A stretch of DNA of 15,571 nucleotides from Cyanobacteria bacterium UBA11153 (GCA_003511885.1 DOIX01000242.1:1-15571); one strand, 5' to 3'; shown: positions 7,601 to 14,849, counted from the first letter of the stretch. Translations and numbers: made by a program. The notes: a model not told the origin generated them from the letters alone.

Positions 7601-9646
7601 ACTTACAACCTCAGAATAGAAGACCGTCAGCCATTAGAAATTAGAGCGACTCAATTGGATCTGGATTTACTGCGCCGCAGAGCAATTACTATTACTGAAC
7701 CCAAAGCAGTTAAACCAACTGATAATAAAGAGTACCTCTTGCCCAACAGCGGTATTATATACGCCACTCGCGATGATGCTCTGCCAGATTTGAGCGCACC
7801 TTTGCCAACGACTCCAGGATTGACAGACGAGCAGAAAAAAGCCCAACAGAAAGAAAACAGTCCCTTAGATTATCGCCTCGATCCCACCCGCCGTCCCAAT
7901 GGGATCATGCTCATCAATGGAGAAAAGTTAGCTCGTGCAGATAGTCAACAATTCCGGGATGTGGAGAAAGGGCTAATCCTGGCAACTAATTTGCCTGCTT
8001 ATATATGGAAGGATTTTAACCTCCACACTCAAGGAGAGTTTACTCAAGCACTGGCTAACCCAGTGACTAGGACTAGTTTCTATGGTCGCACAACACCCAA
8101 CTCACAGTTTGCCTGTCGTCCAGGAGATGATAGACTACCTAACTGTACAACAGGCGATGAATGGCGACCAGCAACGGTAATTGCGGATTCGGTTAACTTG
8201 CTTTCTAATAGTTTCCGATTTGGCTATCGCAATGAGGGTGATTATGACCTGAGAAATAATACAGGTTGGATTGATACTGACAAGCGTCTGGCTCAGGGTT
8301 TCTTTGATAATAACTACGTCACTAATGGTCTTTCGAGTGGGAATCCAGCTCTCGGGGCAAGCCGCGACTTTGTTGAAATTGCTTACTCTGAAGCTGTTTC
8401 TAACGCTACTAATAACAGAGATAGTTCTTATTTCAACAACTTTGTTACACCTGTCCAGCGTCGGGGTGATTTCCCAGAGTATGTGATGGAAATTTGTCAG
8501 AAGTTACTTGTTTCGGAATGCGGAGATGGAGACTGGGTTGTTGGGACAGCAGCAAATCCAACCTTGAAAGCAAGTGAGATTCCCAGAGGAACTCCTGCTA
8601 CTGATCTATTATCAGGAACAACTGCAAAACCTCCGAAGAACTTTGCGGATCAACGTTTTCCTCGCCGTGTAGCTTTCCTCCGGAATCCAGCTAATAACCA
8701 ATTATTCTGGGATAGTGGTAATAGCAATACTCCAGTGCCAATTGGAATTGATAGTAATAACAAGGTTCAGTACTATCCATACAAAAATGTCATTATTAAA
8801 TTAAAGGATGATAAATACGATCCTATTAATGGTGCGGACACACCTATACCCGCCGGATTACCCGATCCTGAGCCTAATTCCCTGTGGTTTAGAGCATCCA
8901 CTGCCTCTAATAACCCGACAACTGGTATTAACTACGGACCTGGAAATCGCTTGTTTTACCTGAACCCATTAGCTCCGGGACAAACTAATCAGCCTTTGCT
9001 TGTACCTGTACTGCAACTAAACGTAGCTTCTGGAATTGCCTTTAATGGCACAACTAATAATTCAGGCAATGCAGTCAAAGACACCAACTGGCTACCCAGG
9101 GCGACTCCAACCACATTTAACGTAATCGTGGCGGCGGGGAATACGCCGCTACGTCCAAACGAAGCTGATGGTGGTTTGCAAAACTTCCCCCGTTTTCTAG
9201 AAAACTGGAATGGGGTAAATGCCGAAATCAGGGGTTCGCTGTTGGAATTTAGCCGCAGTGCTTATGCTGACAGTCCGTTTCTCACTGTAGCTAGTAACCC
9301 TGCAACTGCTCCACATACTGCTCCAACGGATCCCTTCGGCTATCTTCAGCTATACAAAACCGATAATGCTGGCGGTAGAACTCCTTACTACACTCCACCC
9401 AACCGTATCTGGGGTTACGATGTAGGCTTACTGAGCCAATTACCGGATCTATTTGCCTCTCGCTTCACCTCACCTCCAGCCGGACAACCAGATGAATTTT
9501 ACCGAGAAGTCAGCCGCGACGATGAGTGGGTGAAAACCTTATTATGTGGCCGAATTTGGAATGTCAACTATCAAATAGCCAACCCAGCTATTAATACAGA
9601 TCAACGCCCAACAGACTACTGTCAAAACACAACAGGAAGACCATGA
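4700..9646 (+). CDS. hpsA: Hormogonium polysaccharide biosynthesis protein HpsA
   Basis: A 1648-residue protein matching HpsA, required in Nostoc hormogonia for accumulation of the polysaccharide that supports gliding. After a basic leader of about 50 residues there is a pilin-like junction RSG|FVLPT and a single hydrophobic helix (51-73), then a very large exported domain rich in N, T, P, D and G. Position +5 after the putative cleavage site is Thr, not Glu, as in GspK/PilX-type tip pilins. The stretch LQLNGRIMTNSNLFV (about residues 335-350) resembles segments of PilX-like surface proteins. DTDNNGKFD at 189-197 looks like a calcium-binding loop. There is no catalytic motif I recognise, so the word biosynthesis in the family name should not be read as enzymatic. 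The stop overlaps the hpsB start (ATGA), indicating translational coupling. Reading frame is intact and the length is typical of the family. Confidence 0.9.
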   Translation: MSIPKQLAKAIQRLYQKMWRLGQAITKKLMNWLLRGLIIIGRRRNLSRSGFVLPTVTMVILVVVLLTTAIVFRSFDRAKNASNVRVDQALLNAAAPAIERAKTKLDLLFADSRLPRGTPSETSLYSILSDPAGKKADQPDPKYTFGDETPLKLAYNLDSSSTIIDESNPGNNSLENWETISTAWRFPADTDNNGKFDSFTLYAINFRTPSRSPQTAAFTRERSPLDVRTPPQDDGIGSGECEAALTTSAKLVTQSGWYKSGSKLKKSFIVYTITVPITDLNAQGLIPANQKGKYENYQGGRGFSALEYQEDRARIPLSNNAVVFEDDLTITPGTTLQLNGRIMTNSNLFVTPSSSSGRVEVWQVSAPKSCYYQEENSKVLVGGNIVNYDPTGSVRANVPFDLFKPDITPTATALTQTNQSVGSTETAGNISYNNKAYTDRINYLVQKWVADNPTATQPGTGQGVPNNNDPDDVRDKVRDSLASDAERVRIEALTLWFEDRTRRVPFDEVAYDPTGATPAFSGINYQGTGNSLRPPKEWMFPVDPADGTTATGYSNLTLNLTSTAVQPPATEPETQKKRAEEVQLGDRILVGNNLPAKWYKLDNYADYNTNNEGIFVNDKEGQGIGTDTEWDTDENNPKEKPRKRFSRVTSLGDVGDKGRDGFWEKAAAQAPKDVLEGIGGLRVVTGAGVYLRSGSFLPAPNYQDPTSGANTATTYDDPNTTTVTETFPIVWPDTMPMSLDHITPARGDLKMRATAVYHYATDAIDAPGGTDQAQKPIACVSSYYDPSYYLVSGSTIYDSTKNLPGLPAWQSEPNSSDANGKSNNGITYKPGQTSANITAAIPDATTGLFPGNESASTSSFKLLLGNQANLVFPNGRFVNERLRDALQKSHNQRTLSEQAAIDSTLCALQILNGQISPDDTVIPHGAIKEVAFLDGREIQRIDADTGASLSSPIAAPIEPFLQTQNAGTYNLRIEDRQPLEIRATQLDLDLLRRRAITITEPKAVKPTDNKEYLLPNSGIIYATRDDALPDLSAPLPTTPGLTDEQKKAQQKENSPLDYRLDPTRRPNGIMLINGEKLARADSQQFRDVEKGLILATNLPAYIWKDFNLHTQGEFTQALANPVTRTSFYGRTTPNSQFACRPGDDRLPNCTTGDEWRPATVIADSVNLLSNSFRFGYRNEGDYDLRNNTGWIDTDKRLAQGFFDNNYVTNGLSSGNPALGASRDFVEIAYSEAVSNATNNRDSSYFNNFVTPVQRRGDFPEYVMEICQKLLVSECGDGDWVVGTAANPTLKASEIPRGTPATDLLSGTTAKPPKNFADQRFPRRVAFLRNPANNQLFWDSGNSNTPVPIGIDSNNKVQYYPYKNVIIKLKDDKYDPINGADTPIPAGLPDPEPNSLWFRASTASNNPTTGINYGPGNRLFYLNPLAPGQTNQPLLVPVLQLNVASGIAFNGTTNNSGNAVKDTNWLPRATPTTFNVIVAAGNTPLRPNEADGGLQNFPRFLENWNGVNAEIRGSLLEFSRSAYADSPFLTVASNPATAPHTAPTDPFGYLQLYKTDNAGGRTPYYTPPNRIWGYDVGLLSQLPDLFASRFTSPPAGQPDEFYREVSRDDEWVKTLLCGRIWNVNYQIANPAINTDQRPTDYCQNTTGRP

Positions 9647-10335
9647 TTTATCGAGAGCGATGTCAATCTAAAATTTCAAAGAGTCACAAATCAAGTGAAT
9701 CTGGCTTCACTATCATTGAATCTTTGGTGGCAATTATTGTCGTAACTCTCCTCATGATTGCCATCAGTCCTGTCATAGTCCTGGCTGTGGCAAATAGAGT
9801 CCAAGCAAGGAGAGTGGAAATGGCATCTCAAGCCGCCAGATCCTACATTGATGGTGTTAGAGCTGAATCAATTGAACCACCTTCAAATATTATAAAAGAC
9901 TCCACTGGTAGTACTTTGAACAGTAAGCTTCCACCAACAACTGGCAATTTAAACTGTAGTGCTAATGCCTACTGTCCGGGGGCAAGAGAACTGTACTGCA
10001 TTGATAATGATGGTGATGGTGCTTGCAGAAATACAAGTACTACCGATCTAATAGTTCAGGCATTTGGCGCAATTCCTGTGGATGGGACAGGAACTTCAGT
10101 CTACAGCACGCAAGGTTACCAGGGTTATCGTTTAGGTGTGCGAGTTTATCGTGCTTATGTATTCAGTCAGGCTGGTACATTCCCTCAACCTAATGGACAA
10201 AAACAAGCTTCCTTTGGTGGTGGACTGGGCTTGAGCAAGTTACCTTTAGTGGAACTTTCATCAGAAATGGTTGTGACAAATAGGGACACATATAGAACTA
10301 TATGCAAAGATGCTGGTCAGGTTAAAGGTTGCTAG
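9643..10335 (+). CDS. hpsB: Hormogonium polysaccharide secretion pseudopilin HpsB
   Basis: A 230-residue type IV pilin-like protein. The leader of 21 residues ends in ESG|FTIIES, a standard prepilin peptidase site with Glu at +5 (E26), followed by a hydrophobic helix to about residue 50. The pattern FTIIESLVAIIVV is of the PilV/GspI type. The globular part has four cysteines at 105-128 and two near the C-terminus, plus an IDNDGDG loop (D121, D123, D125) of calcium-binding appearance between C119 and C128. It starts inside the hpsA stop (ATGA overlap). In Nostoc the HpsB-D pseudopilins are thought to belong to a type II secretion-like machine linked to the hormogonium type IV pili. Confidence 0.88.
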   Translation: MIYRERCQSKISKSHKSSESGFTIIESLVAIIVVTLLMIAISPVIVLAVANRVQARRVEMASQAARSYIDGVRAESIEPPSNIIKDSTGSTLNSKLPPTTGNLNCSANAYCPGARELYCIDNDGDGACRNTSTTDLIVQAFGAIPVDGTGTSVYSTQGYQGYRLGVRVYRAYVFSQAGTFPQPNGQKQASFGGGLGLSKLPLVELSSEMVVTNRDTYRTICKDAGQVKGC

Positions 10336-10364
10336 AACTCAGTTATCAAGGGAAAAAAAGCGAC

Positions 10365-11414
10365 ATGATGAGTTTATTGAGACTGCTTGTAAAAAGTCGG
10401 CGAAAGCAAGGTAAACCAAATCATAATTCAGGTGGTTTTACCCTAATTGAACTGCTAGTAGCCATGATTCTTGCTGCACTAGTCATTGGCCCTTTGCTGG
10501 GCTTTATGCTGAATATATTGGATACCGATCGCAAAGAGCAAGCCAAGACAACTTCAGAACAAGAAATCCAAGCAGCATTAGACTACATGGCGCGGGATTT
10601 GGAACAGGCTGTCTTTATTTATGATGGATACGGACTGGAAAGAATCAGCTCTCAACTACTAACTGTTACTAATGGCACTCCAGTGCTGGCTTTCTGGAAA
10701 CGGGAACAGATTCCCAATGCTGTCCATATAAATCAGACCAAATTATGTACAAATGCAGATCCAGATAATCAATGTAATGATTCCTTTGTCTACTCTCTGG
10801 TGGCTTATTACTTGATAAATAATACAAACAATAGTAATACAACCTGGTCTAACACTGCTCGCATTGCTAGATTTAAAATTCGAGATGGGATAAAAGATCC
10901 ATTAAACCCTACCACAGGGAGTGGTAGTAATACGACAACTAATTATTTGACAAATACTAATAAGATTCAAGGACAGCCGGATTCAGGATTTCAAATCTTT
11001 AATTTGAGTGTTCCCGCAGGTGTCACTCCTGACGCAACCGTTACACCAACTGAAGATCGGATGAATCGGTGGAAAAAGGCTAGCCCAGCATACACCACAA
11101 CCGCAGAAGTACTAGTAGATTACATTGACCAAAGTACAACAGGAACCCCAACTATACCAAGTTGCCGAACTACTTTATCATTGGATCAATCAACAGATCC
11201 TCAGAGAACAGATCAAAGGATGCTTGCCCAACACCCTACTTTAAAGAGCTTTTATGCTTGCGTCAACTCCAGCAAAAATGAAGCTTATATCTACTTAAGA
11301 GGGAATGCGATGGCTAGATGGCAAAAGAATGCTACTTATAATGCGAATAATTCTACTGCCTTTCCCAGCGCCACGATTAGAGTGAAAAGCCGTGGTTTCC
11401 TCTTTGTGGAATGA
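10365..11414 (+). CDS. hpsC: Hormogonium polysaccharide secretion pseudopilin HpsC
   Basis: A 349-residue pilin-like protein of the PilW/GspJ type. From the ATG at 10365 a 24-residue basic leader ends in SGG|FTLIELLVAM, with Glu at +5, and a hydrophobic helix follows. The exported part is rich in N, T and S with several cysteines (LCTNADPDNQC, PSC, YAC). The frame is open back to a TTG at 10329, which would overlap hpsB. I prefer 10365 (or the next ATG at 10368) because GGGA lies upstream at 10350-10353, the protein then begins MMSLLRLLVKSRR, and intergenic spacing of 29 bases is reasonable. Third gene of the hps cluster; a 51-base gap separates it from the next pseudopilin. Confidence 0.87.
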   Translation: MMSLLRLLVKSRRKQGKPNHNSGGFTLIELLVAMILAALVIGPLLGFMLNILDTDRKEQAKTTSEQEIQAALDYMARDLEQAVFIYDGYGLERISSQLLTVTNGTPVLAFWKREQIPNAVHINQTKLCTNADPDNQCNDSFVYSLVAYYLINNTNNSNTTWSNTARIARFKIRDGIKDPLNPTTGSGSNTTTNYLTNTNKIQGQPDSGFQIFNLSVPAGVTPDATVTPTEDRMNRWKKASPAYTTTAEVLVDYIDQSTTGTPTIPSCRTTLSLDQSTDPQRTDQRMLAQHPTLKSFYACVNSSKNEAYIYLRGNAMARWQKNATYNANNSTAFPSATIRVKSRGFLFVE

Positions 11415-11452
11415 TTTCTCATAAAGATGATGACGAAATAGAAATTCGACAG

Positions 11453-11460
11453 AGAGGAGG
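11453..11460 (+). promoter_or_regulatory. Strong ribosome binding site of the fourth hps-cluster gene
   Basis: AGAGGAGG-type sequence ends five bases before the ATG at 11466. It is much stronger than the sites of hpsA-hpsC, so this pseudopilin may be made in larger amounts per transcript or independently of coupling. That effect is inferred. Confidence 0.7.
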
Positions 11461-11465
11461 ATAAT

Positions 11466-12188
11466 ATGAGTAATCCAGTTTCATTAAAAACTAATAGTTG
11501 GCAGAAAGAGACAAGACTAGCCAAACTCAAACCTTTTCTGTTAAGACATTATCTATCAGGGCGCGATCGCGGATTTACCATGATCGAGATGATTGCAGTA
11601 GTAATTATCATAGCAGTACTAAGCGCGATCGCAGCCCCTGGTTGGCTAGCCTTTGTCAACCGCCAACGGGTGAGTAAAGTTAACGATGTAGTTTTCAGTT
11701 CCCTACAGGAAGCACAGCGAGAAGCCAAACGGACAAAATATAACTACAGCCTTAGCTTGAGAATTAATAACACTACCGATAAAATCCCCCAGGTAGCAGT
11801 CGATCGTTATGACACTAACAATCCTATTTCTTGTATTAATGTGCCCGCAAACTGTAACTGGAAAAATTTAACCTCAGAAGTTGGCGTAAAACCAAATCAA
11901 GTCTGGGTAGGAACTAATATAGATCCCACCACTGCCAACAACGCATTAAACACACTTGCTGCTTTAGATACTACACCAGAAACGATTATATTTGACCAAT
12001 TCGGGAATTTGAGTCAACCTGCTAATAGTCAACCTCCTAATATAGGTCCTAAAGGTTTAATGGTTGTAGTAGCAGTACCCAAGCCCAATAGCGGTACACC
12101 ACAGCCCATTGACAGTACCAAGCGATGCGCGATAGTCAGAACTCTATTAGGCTCGATTCAAACGGAACAAGGAACAGATTGCCTTTGA
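11466..12188 (+). CDS. GspH/FimT-type pseudopilin in the hps cluster
   Basis: A 240-residue prepilin-like protein. A 36-residue leader ends in RDRG|FTMIEM with Glu at +5 (E41), then a hydrophobic helix (37-57) ending AAPGWLAFVNRQR, and an amphipathic continuation LQEAQREAKR typical of GspH/FimT proteins. C-terminally KRCAIVRTLLGS and a final cysteine (TDCL) match the next gene product. A HIP1 site encodes the leader just before the cleavage point and another lies in the helix. By position it may correspond to HpsD of Nostoc, but I cannot confirm orthology, so no symbol is given. It probably joins HpsB and HpsC in one pseudopilus. Confidence 0.87.
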   Translation: MSNPVSLKTNSWQKETRLAKLKPFLLRHYLSGRDRGFTMIEMIAVVIIIAVLSAIAAPGWLAFVNRQRVSKVNDVVFSSLQEAQREAKRTKYNYSLSLRINNTTDKIPQVAVDRYDTNNPISCINVPANCNWKNLTSEVGVKPNQVWVGTNIDPTTANNALNTLAALDTTPETIIFDQFGNLSQPANSQPPNIGPKGLMVVVAVPKPNSGTPQPIDSTKRCAIVRTLLGSIQTEQGTDCL

Positions 12189-12501
12189 ATCTGGAGCGCT
12201 CGCTCTCATAAGCTGCTACGCTTTTAAGAAAGTCTGTTTTGAGAGCCGGCTCGCCGAGGGGCAGGGGAGCAGGGGACAGGGTTTGATCGATTTTTTCCTA
12301 AATGGAAAATATACAGTTTAAATGAGCAGCAGCTTACCATACACCAAAGCCCAGTATACAGACAACTGAGAAAACAATGAATTTATTCACCCATGATTTT
12401 GACAATAATTATGAAATTAAACAATGGTTTTTCTAATCCAAAATATCATTAAATAGAAAGAAATAAGCGATAAGAAAGGACTGATTTCACCAGGGTGCTT
12501 C
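12189..12501. other. Intergenic region between the two GspH-type genes
   Basis: 313 bases without a credible gene. It begins with an imperfect inverted repeat (GAGCGCTCGCTCTCA at 12195-12209 against TGAGAGCCGGCTC at 12239-12251). A G-run cluster follows at 12258-12281, then a strongly A/T-rich stretch leading to the next gene. A perfect TTGACA at 12399-12404 has no matching -10 at proper spacing. AGGGTG at 12492-12497 is the probable ribosome binding site of the next gene. The inverted repeat has no T tract directly after it. Confidence 0.5.
12258..12281 (+). repeat. G-run cluster with G-quadruplex pattern
   Basis: Four closely spaced G runs: GGGG, CA, GGGG, AGCA, GGGG, ACA, GGG. Loops of 2-4 bases fit an intramolecular quadruplex. 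GGGGAGCA-type units are also a degenerate short tandem repeat of cyanobacteria; a shorter relative (GGGGCATGGGGAGTGGGC) lies before folC at 13315-13332. Confidence 0.5.
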
Positions 12502-13152
12502 ATGAAATTAAATTTTCAAATAAATCAAAAATTAATCCATACTTCAACTGCTGGATATACCCTAATTGAAATCATAATTATTGTTGCAATTATTGGTATT
12601 TTAAGTGCAATTATCGCCCCCAGTTGGCTGAGTTTTATCGAGCGGCAGCGCCTCAATACTGCTCAAGATCAAATTTACCGTGCGATGCAGGAAGCGAAAA
12701 GTAATGCTCTACGAGATAAAATTACTTGGCAAGTTAGCTTTAGAAAAGTTATAGTAAATGGAAAACAGGTATCTCAGTTTTCTATCCATCCAGCTCATTC
12801 GGAACAATTTATCCCTGATTCTGTCCTAAACAACAATAGTCTTTGGTATAATATTGACTCTAATATTATTATTGACGATACTAAGAATAATAAAGGTAAA
12901 GATGAGACTAGTTTAATAAAACAAACAGAATCAGGCCCCTGGCGAGCGCAATTTAACCACTATGGGTGTCCAGTTTCAAAGCCACAACATCAATGCGGAC
13001 AAACTTCTATAACTGCTAAAGGTCGTCTAACTTTACTCAGTAAAAATGGTGGTAAACTTAGACGTTGTGTTATTATTTCTACTCTGTTGGGAGCAATGCG
13101 AACAGGTGAAGAACATGCAACACCTGATGATACTGATAGATATTGCTATTAA
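12502..13152 (+). CDS. Second GspH/FimT-type pseudopilin, paralogue of the preceding gene
   Basis: A 216-residue prepilin-like protein. An 18-residue leader ends in TAG|YTLIEI with Glu at +5 (E23); Tyr rather than Phe is the first mature residue. The helix and its exit (SAIIAPSWLSFIERQR, then MQEAKSNALR) align with the preceding gene (SAIAAPGWLAFVNRQR, LQEAQREAKR). Both end with an R-C-x-I-x-x-TLLG block and a terminal cysteine, so they look like an old duplication. The middle differs, and this gene is visibly richer in A/T with extra cysteines (YGCPVSKPQHQCG). It follows a 313-base gap and may have its own promoter. An inverted-repeat element begins two bases after its stop. Confidence 0.85.
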   Translation: MKLNFQINQKLIHTSTAGYTLIEIIIIVAIIGILSAIIAPSWLSFIERQRLNTAQDQIYRAMQEAKSNALRDKITWQVSFRKVIVNGKQVSQFSIHPAHSEQFIPDSVLNNNSLWYNIDSNIIIDDTKNNKGKDETSLIKQTESGPWRAQFNHYGCPVSKPQHQCGQTSITAKGRLTLLSKNGGKLRRCVIISTLLGAMRTGEEHATPDDTDRYCY

Positions 13153-13154
13153 CC

Positions 13155-13284
13155 CAAGTTGCTAGTTATGAACTTAGATATTTTCGATCCCCCTAAATCC
13201 CCCTTTAAAAGGGGGACTTTGAAGGAAGGTTCCCCCTTTGACAAGCTAGGGGGGATCCAACCGTCAATATTAACTAGCAACTTG
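13155..13284. mobile_element. 130-bp inverted-repeat (MITE-like) element
   Basis: The ends CAAGTTGCTAGTTA (13155-13168) and TAACTAGCAACTTG (13271-13284) are perfect 14-bp inverted repeats. Inside lie a second pair, GATCCCCCTA (13186-13195) and TAGGGGGGATC (13247-13257), and a tight hairpin CCCCCTTT/AAAGGGGG (13199-13215). There is no reading frame. GATCCCCCTAAATCCCCC-like sequence is a frequent dispersed repeat of cyanobacteria. No clear target duplication was found, so it may be a MITE or a hairpin repeat rather than an active element. Placed right after a stop codon, it could also end the hps transcript. Confidence 0.6.
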
Positions 13285-13359
13285 CATGATTAGAGTTTGA
13301 TGGGATAAATAACTGGGGCATGGGGAGTGGGCAGACAAATAACAAAAAAATAATAAGCA

Positions 13360-14670
13360 ATGAATCCAGAATCTATCCTCCAAACTTACCAACATTTCGG
13401 CATCCAACTGGGCTTAAATCGCATCCACCAACTGTTAAATAACCTCGGTAATCCTCACCATCAAATTCCTATCATCCACGTTGCTGGTACTAATGGCAAA
13501 GGTTCGGTTTGTGCTTATCTCTCCTCTATCCTCACCGAAGCAGGATATAAAACTGGACGTTATACTTCTCCTCATTTAATTGATTGGACGGAAAGAATTT
13601 GTATTAATCAAAAACCTATTTTAACAGAGGATTTGACGGAAATTATACTACAAGTTCAAAATGCTATTGGGGAAAATGGGGATGATTCACCGACTCAGTT
13701 TGAGATGATTACGGCGGTGGCTTGGTTGTATTTTGCTCGGAAAAAAGTGGATGTTGCTGTTATTGAAGTGGGATTGGGGGGAAGACTGGATGCAACTAAT
13801 GTATGCGATTCGCCTTTGGCTTCTATTATTACATCTATCAGTAGGGAACATTGGCAAATTTTAGGTCCGACTCTAGGGGATATTGCGAGAGAAAAGGCGG
13901 GTATTCTCAAAGAAAATTGTCCAGTAATTATTGGTAATTTACCTCCGGAAGCTAAGGCGGTTGTAGAAGAAAGGATTAAAGAGTTAAATTGCCCAGCTAT
14001 TTGGGTGCAACCTGCGATAATTCAAAAGTCACAAGGCAAAAGTCAAAAGGAAAAAGAAAGAGTAAATAAGGATTATCCACAGTCTATTCCCCATTTCCAA
14101 GTACTAGAATGGGCGGAATATGAAGGGATAAAATATCCGTTACCATTATTAGGGGAAATTCAATTAATGAATTCTGCGATCGCAATCTCTGCTATCAAAC
14201 TCCTCCAAACTCAAGGATGGCACATTTCTGAGGAGGCGATCGCAACTGGTATGGCAAAAACAATCTGGCCTGGTCGTCTACAATGGATAACATGGCACAA
14301 CCGGAGCCTTTTAATCGATGGCGCTCATAATCGGGCAGCGGCTCAAGCCTTACGTCATTATGTCGATTCTTTCGATACTGCCATTACTTGGGTGATGGGT
14401 ATCCTTGCGAGTAAAGATCATCGCGATATCTTTACGGAGCTATTGCGACCTCAAGATCGATTATACCTCGTGCCAGTCCCAGACTCCAATTCAGCCGATC
14501 CTGAAGAATTAAAAGCGATCGCACAAACTGTTTGTTCGGAGCTTACTGAGTGTCACACTTATCTTAATCTGGATATTGCTCTACAATCGGCTATCTTACA
14601 GGATAATTTAATTGTTATTTGCGGTTCTCTTTATCTCATTGGCGATTTTTTGAAACTTATAGTGCGTTAG
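13360..14670 (+). CDS. folC: Folylpolyglutamate synthase / dihydrofolate synthase
   Basis: FolC adds glutamate to dihydropteroate (making dihydrofolate) and to reduced folates, using ATP, in the cytoplasm. The Mur-ligase-type P-loop GTNGKGS is at 43-49, followed by TSPHL (69-73), GLGGRLDATN (138-147), REKAGILK (177-184, K179 the probable carbamylated lysine) and DGAHN (320-324). Length (436) is typical. A polar segment at about 222-235 (QKSQGKSQKEKE) is encoded by four 7-bp repeats and is probably a surface loop. The ATG at 13360 gives a standard N-terminus, although no clear ribosome binding site precedes it. Whether the enzyme has both activities cannot be told from sequence. Confidence 0.95.
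   Translation: MNPESILQTYQHFGIQLGLNRIHQLLNNLGNPHHQIPIIHVAGTNGKGSVCAYLSSILTEAGYKTGRYTSPHLIDWTERICINQKPILTEDLTEIILQVQNAIGENGDDSPTQFEMITAVAWLYFARKKVDVAVIEVGLGGRLDATNVCDSPLASIITSISREHWQILGPTLGDIAREKAGILKENCPVIIGNLPPEAKAVVEERIKELNCPAIWVQPAIIQKSQGKSQKEKERVNKDYPQSIPHFQVLEWAEYEGIKYPLPLLGEIQLMNSAIAISAIKLLQTQGWHISEEAIATGMAKTIWPGRLQWITWHNRSLLIDGAHNRAAAQALRHYVDSFDTAITWVMGILASKDHRDIFTELLRPQDRLYLVPVPDSNSADPEELKAIAQTVCSELTECHTYLNLDIALQSAILQDNLIVICGSLYLIGDFLKLIVR
14023..14050. repeat. Heptad tandem repeat CAAAAGK inside folC
   Basis: Four 7-bp units: CAAAAGT, CACAAGG, CAAAAGT, CAAAAGG. Repeats of this type are usually intergenic in cyanobacteria. Here the 28 bases lie within the folC frame and encode a K/Q/S-rich stretch between conserved parts of the enzyme. 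Confidence 0.75.
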
Positions 14671-14686
14671 CGATACCATAACGCAC
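14662..14686 (+). terminator. Hairpin overlapping the folC stop, probable terminator
   Basis: GTGCGTTA (14662-14669) pairs perfectly with TAACGCAC (14679-14686) around a 9-base loop. The folC stop codon lies within the hairpin (14668-14670). A T-rich run (CTTTTGTTTTTG) follows about ten bases later. The distance to the T run makes it a non-ideal intrinsic terminator. Confidence 0.45.
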
Positions 14687-14821
14687 CCTACTGGCTTTTG
14701 TTTTTGTTTGGTTGAGATAGATTGTTTCTGTTAGTTGAGGTATAGGATTGAGAGATTGTTTTTCCTGGTTTCTGGGCGAGCTGCAGAGATGCTATTATCA
14801 CAACCATTAGCTTTTGTCAAC

Positions 14822-14849
14822 TTGATTGTTAAGAAATGATCTTTATAAA
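14822..14849 (+). promoter_or_regulatory. Putative promoter of rplS
   Basis: TTGATT (14822-14827) and TATAAA (14844-14849) are separated by 16 bases, a plausible primary-sigma promoter. Transcription would start near 14856, leaving a leader of about 60 bases before rplS. The rest of 14687-14916 shows no gene. Confidence 0.4.

Noticed and set aside
10329..10364. TTG start of hpsC overlapping the hpsB end
   Set aside because: It adds twelve residues to the leader; the ATG at 10365 has a GGGA upstream and gives a leader of normal length.
12377..12436. Nineteen-codon frame in the spacer between the two GspH-type genes
   Set aside because: Very short, no ribosome binding site, no recognisable product; A/T-rich chance frame.
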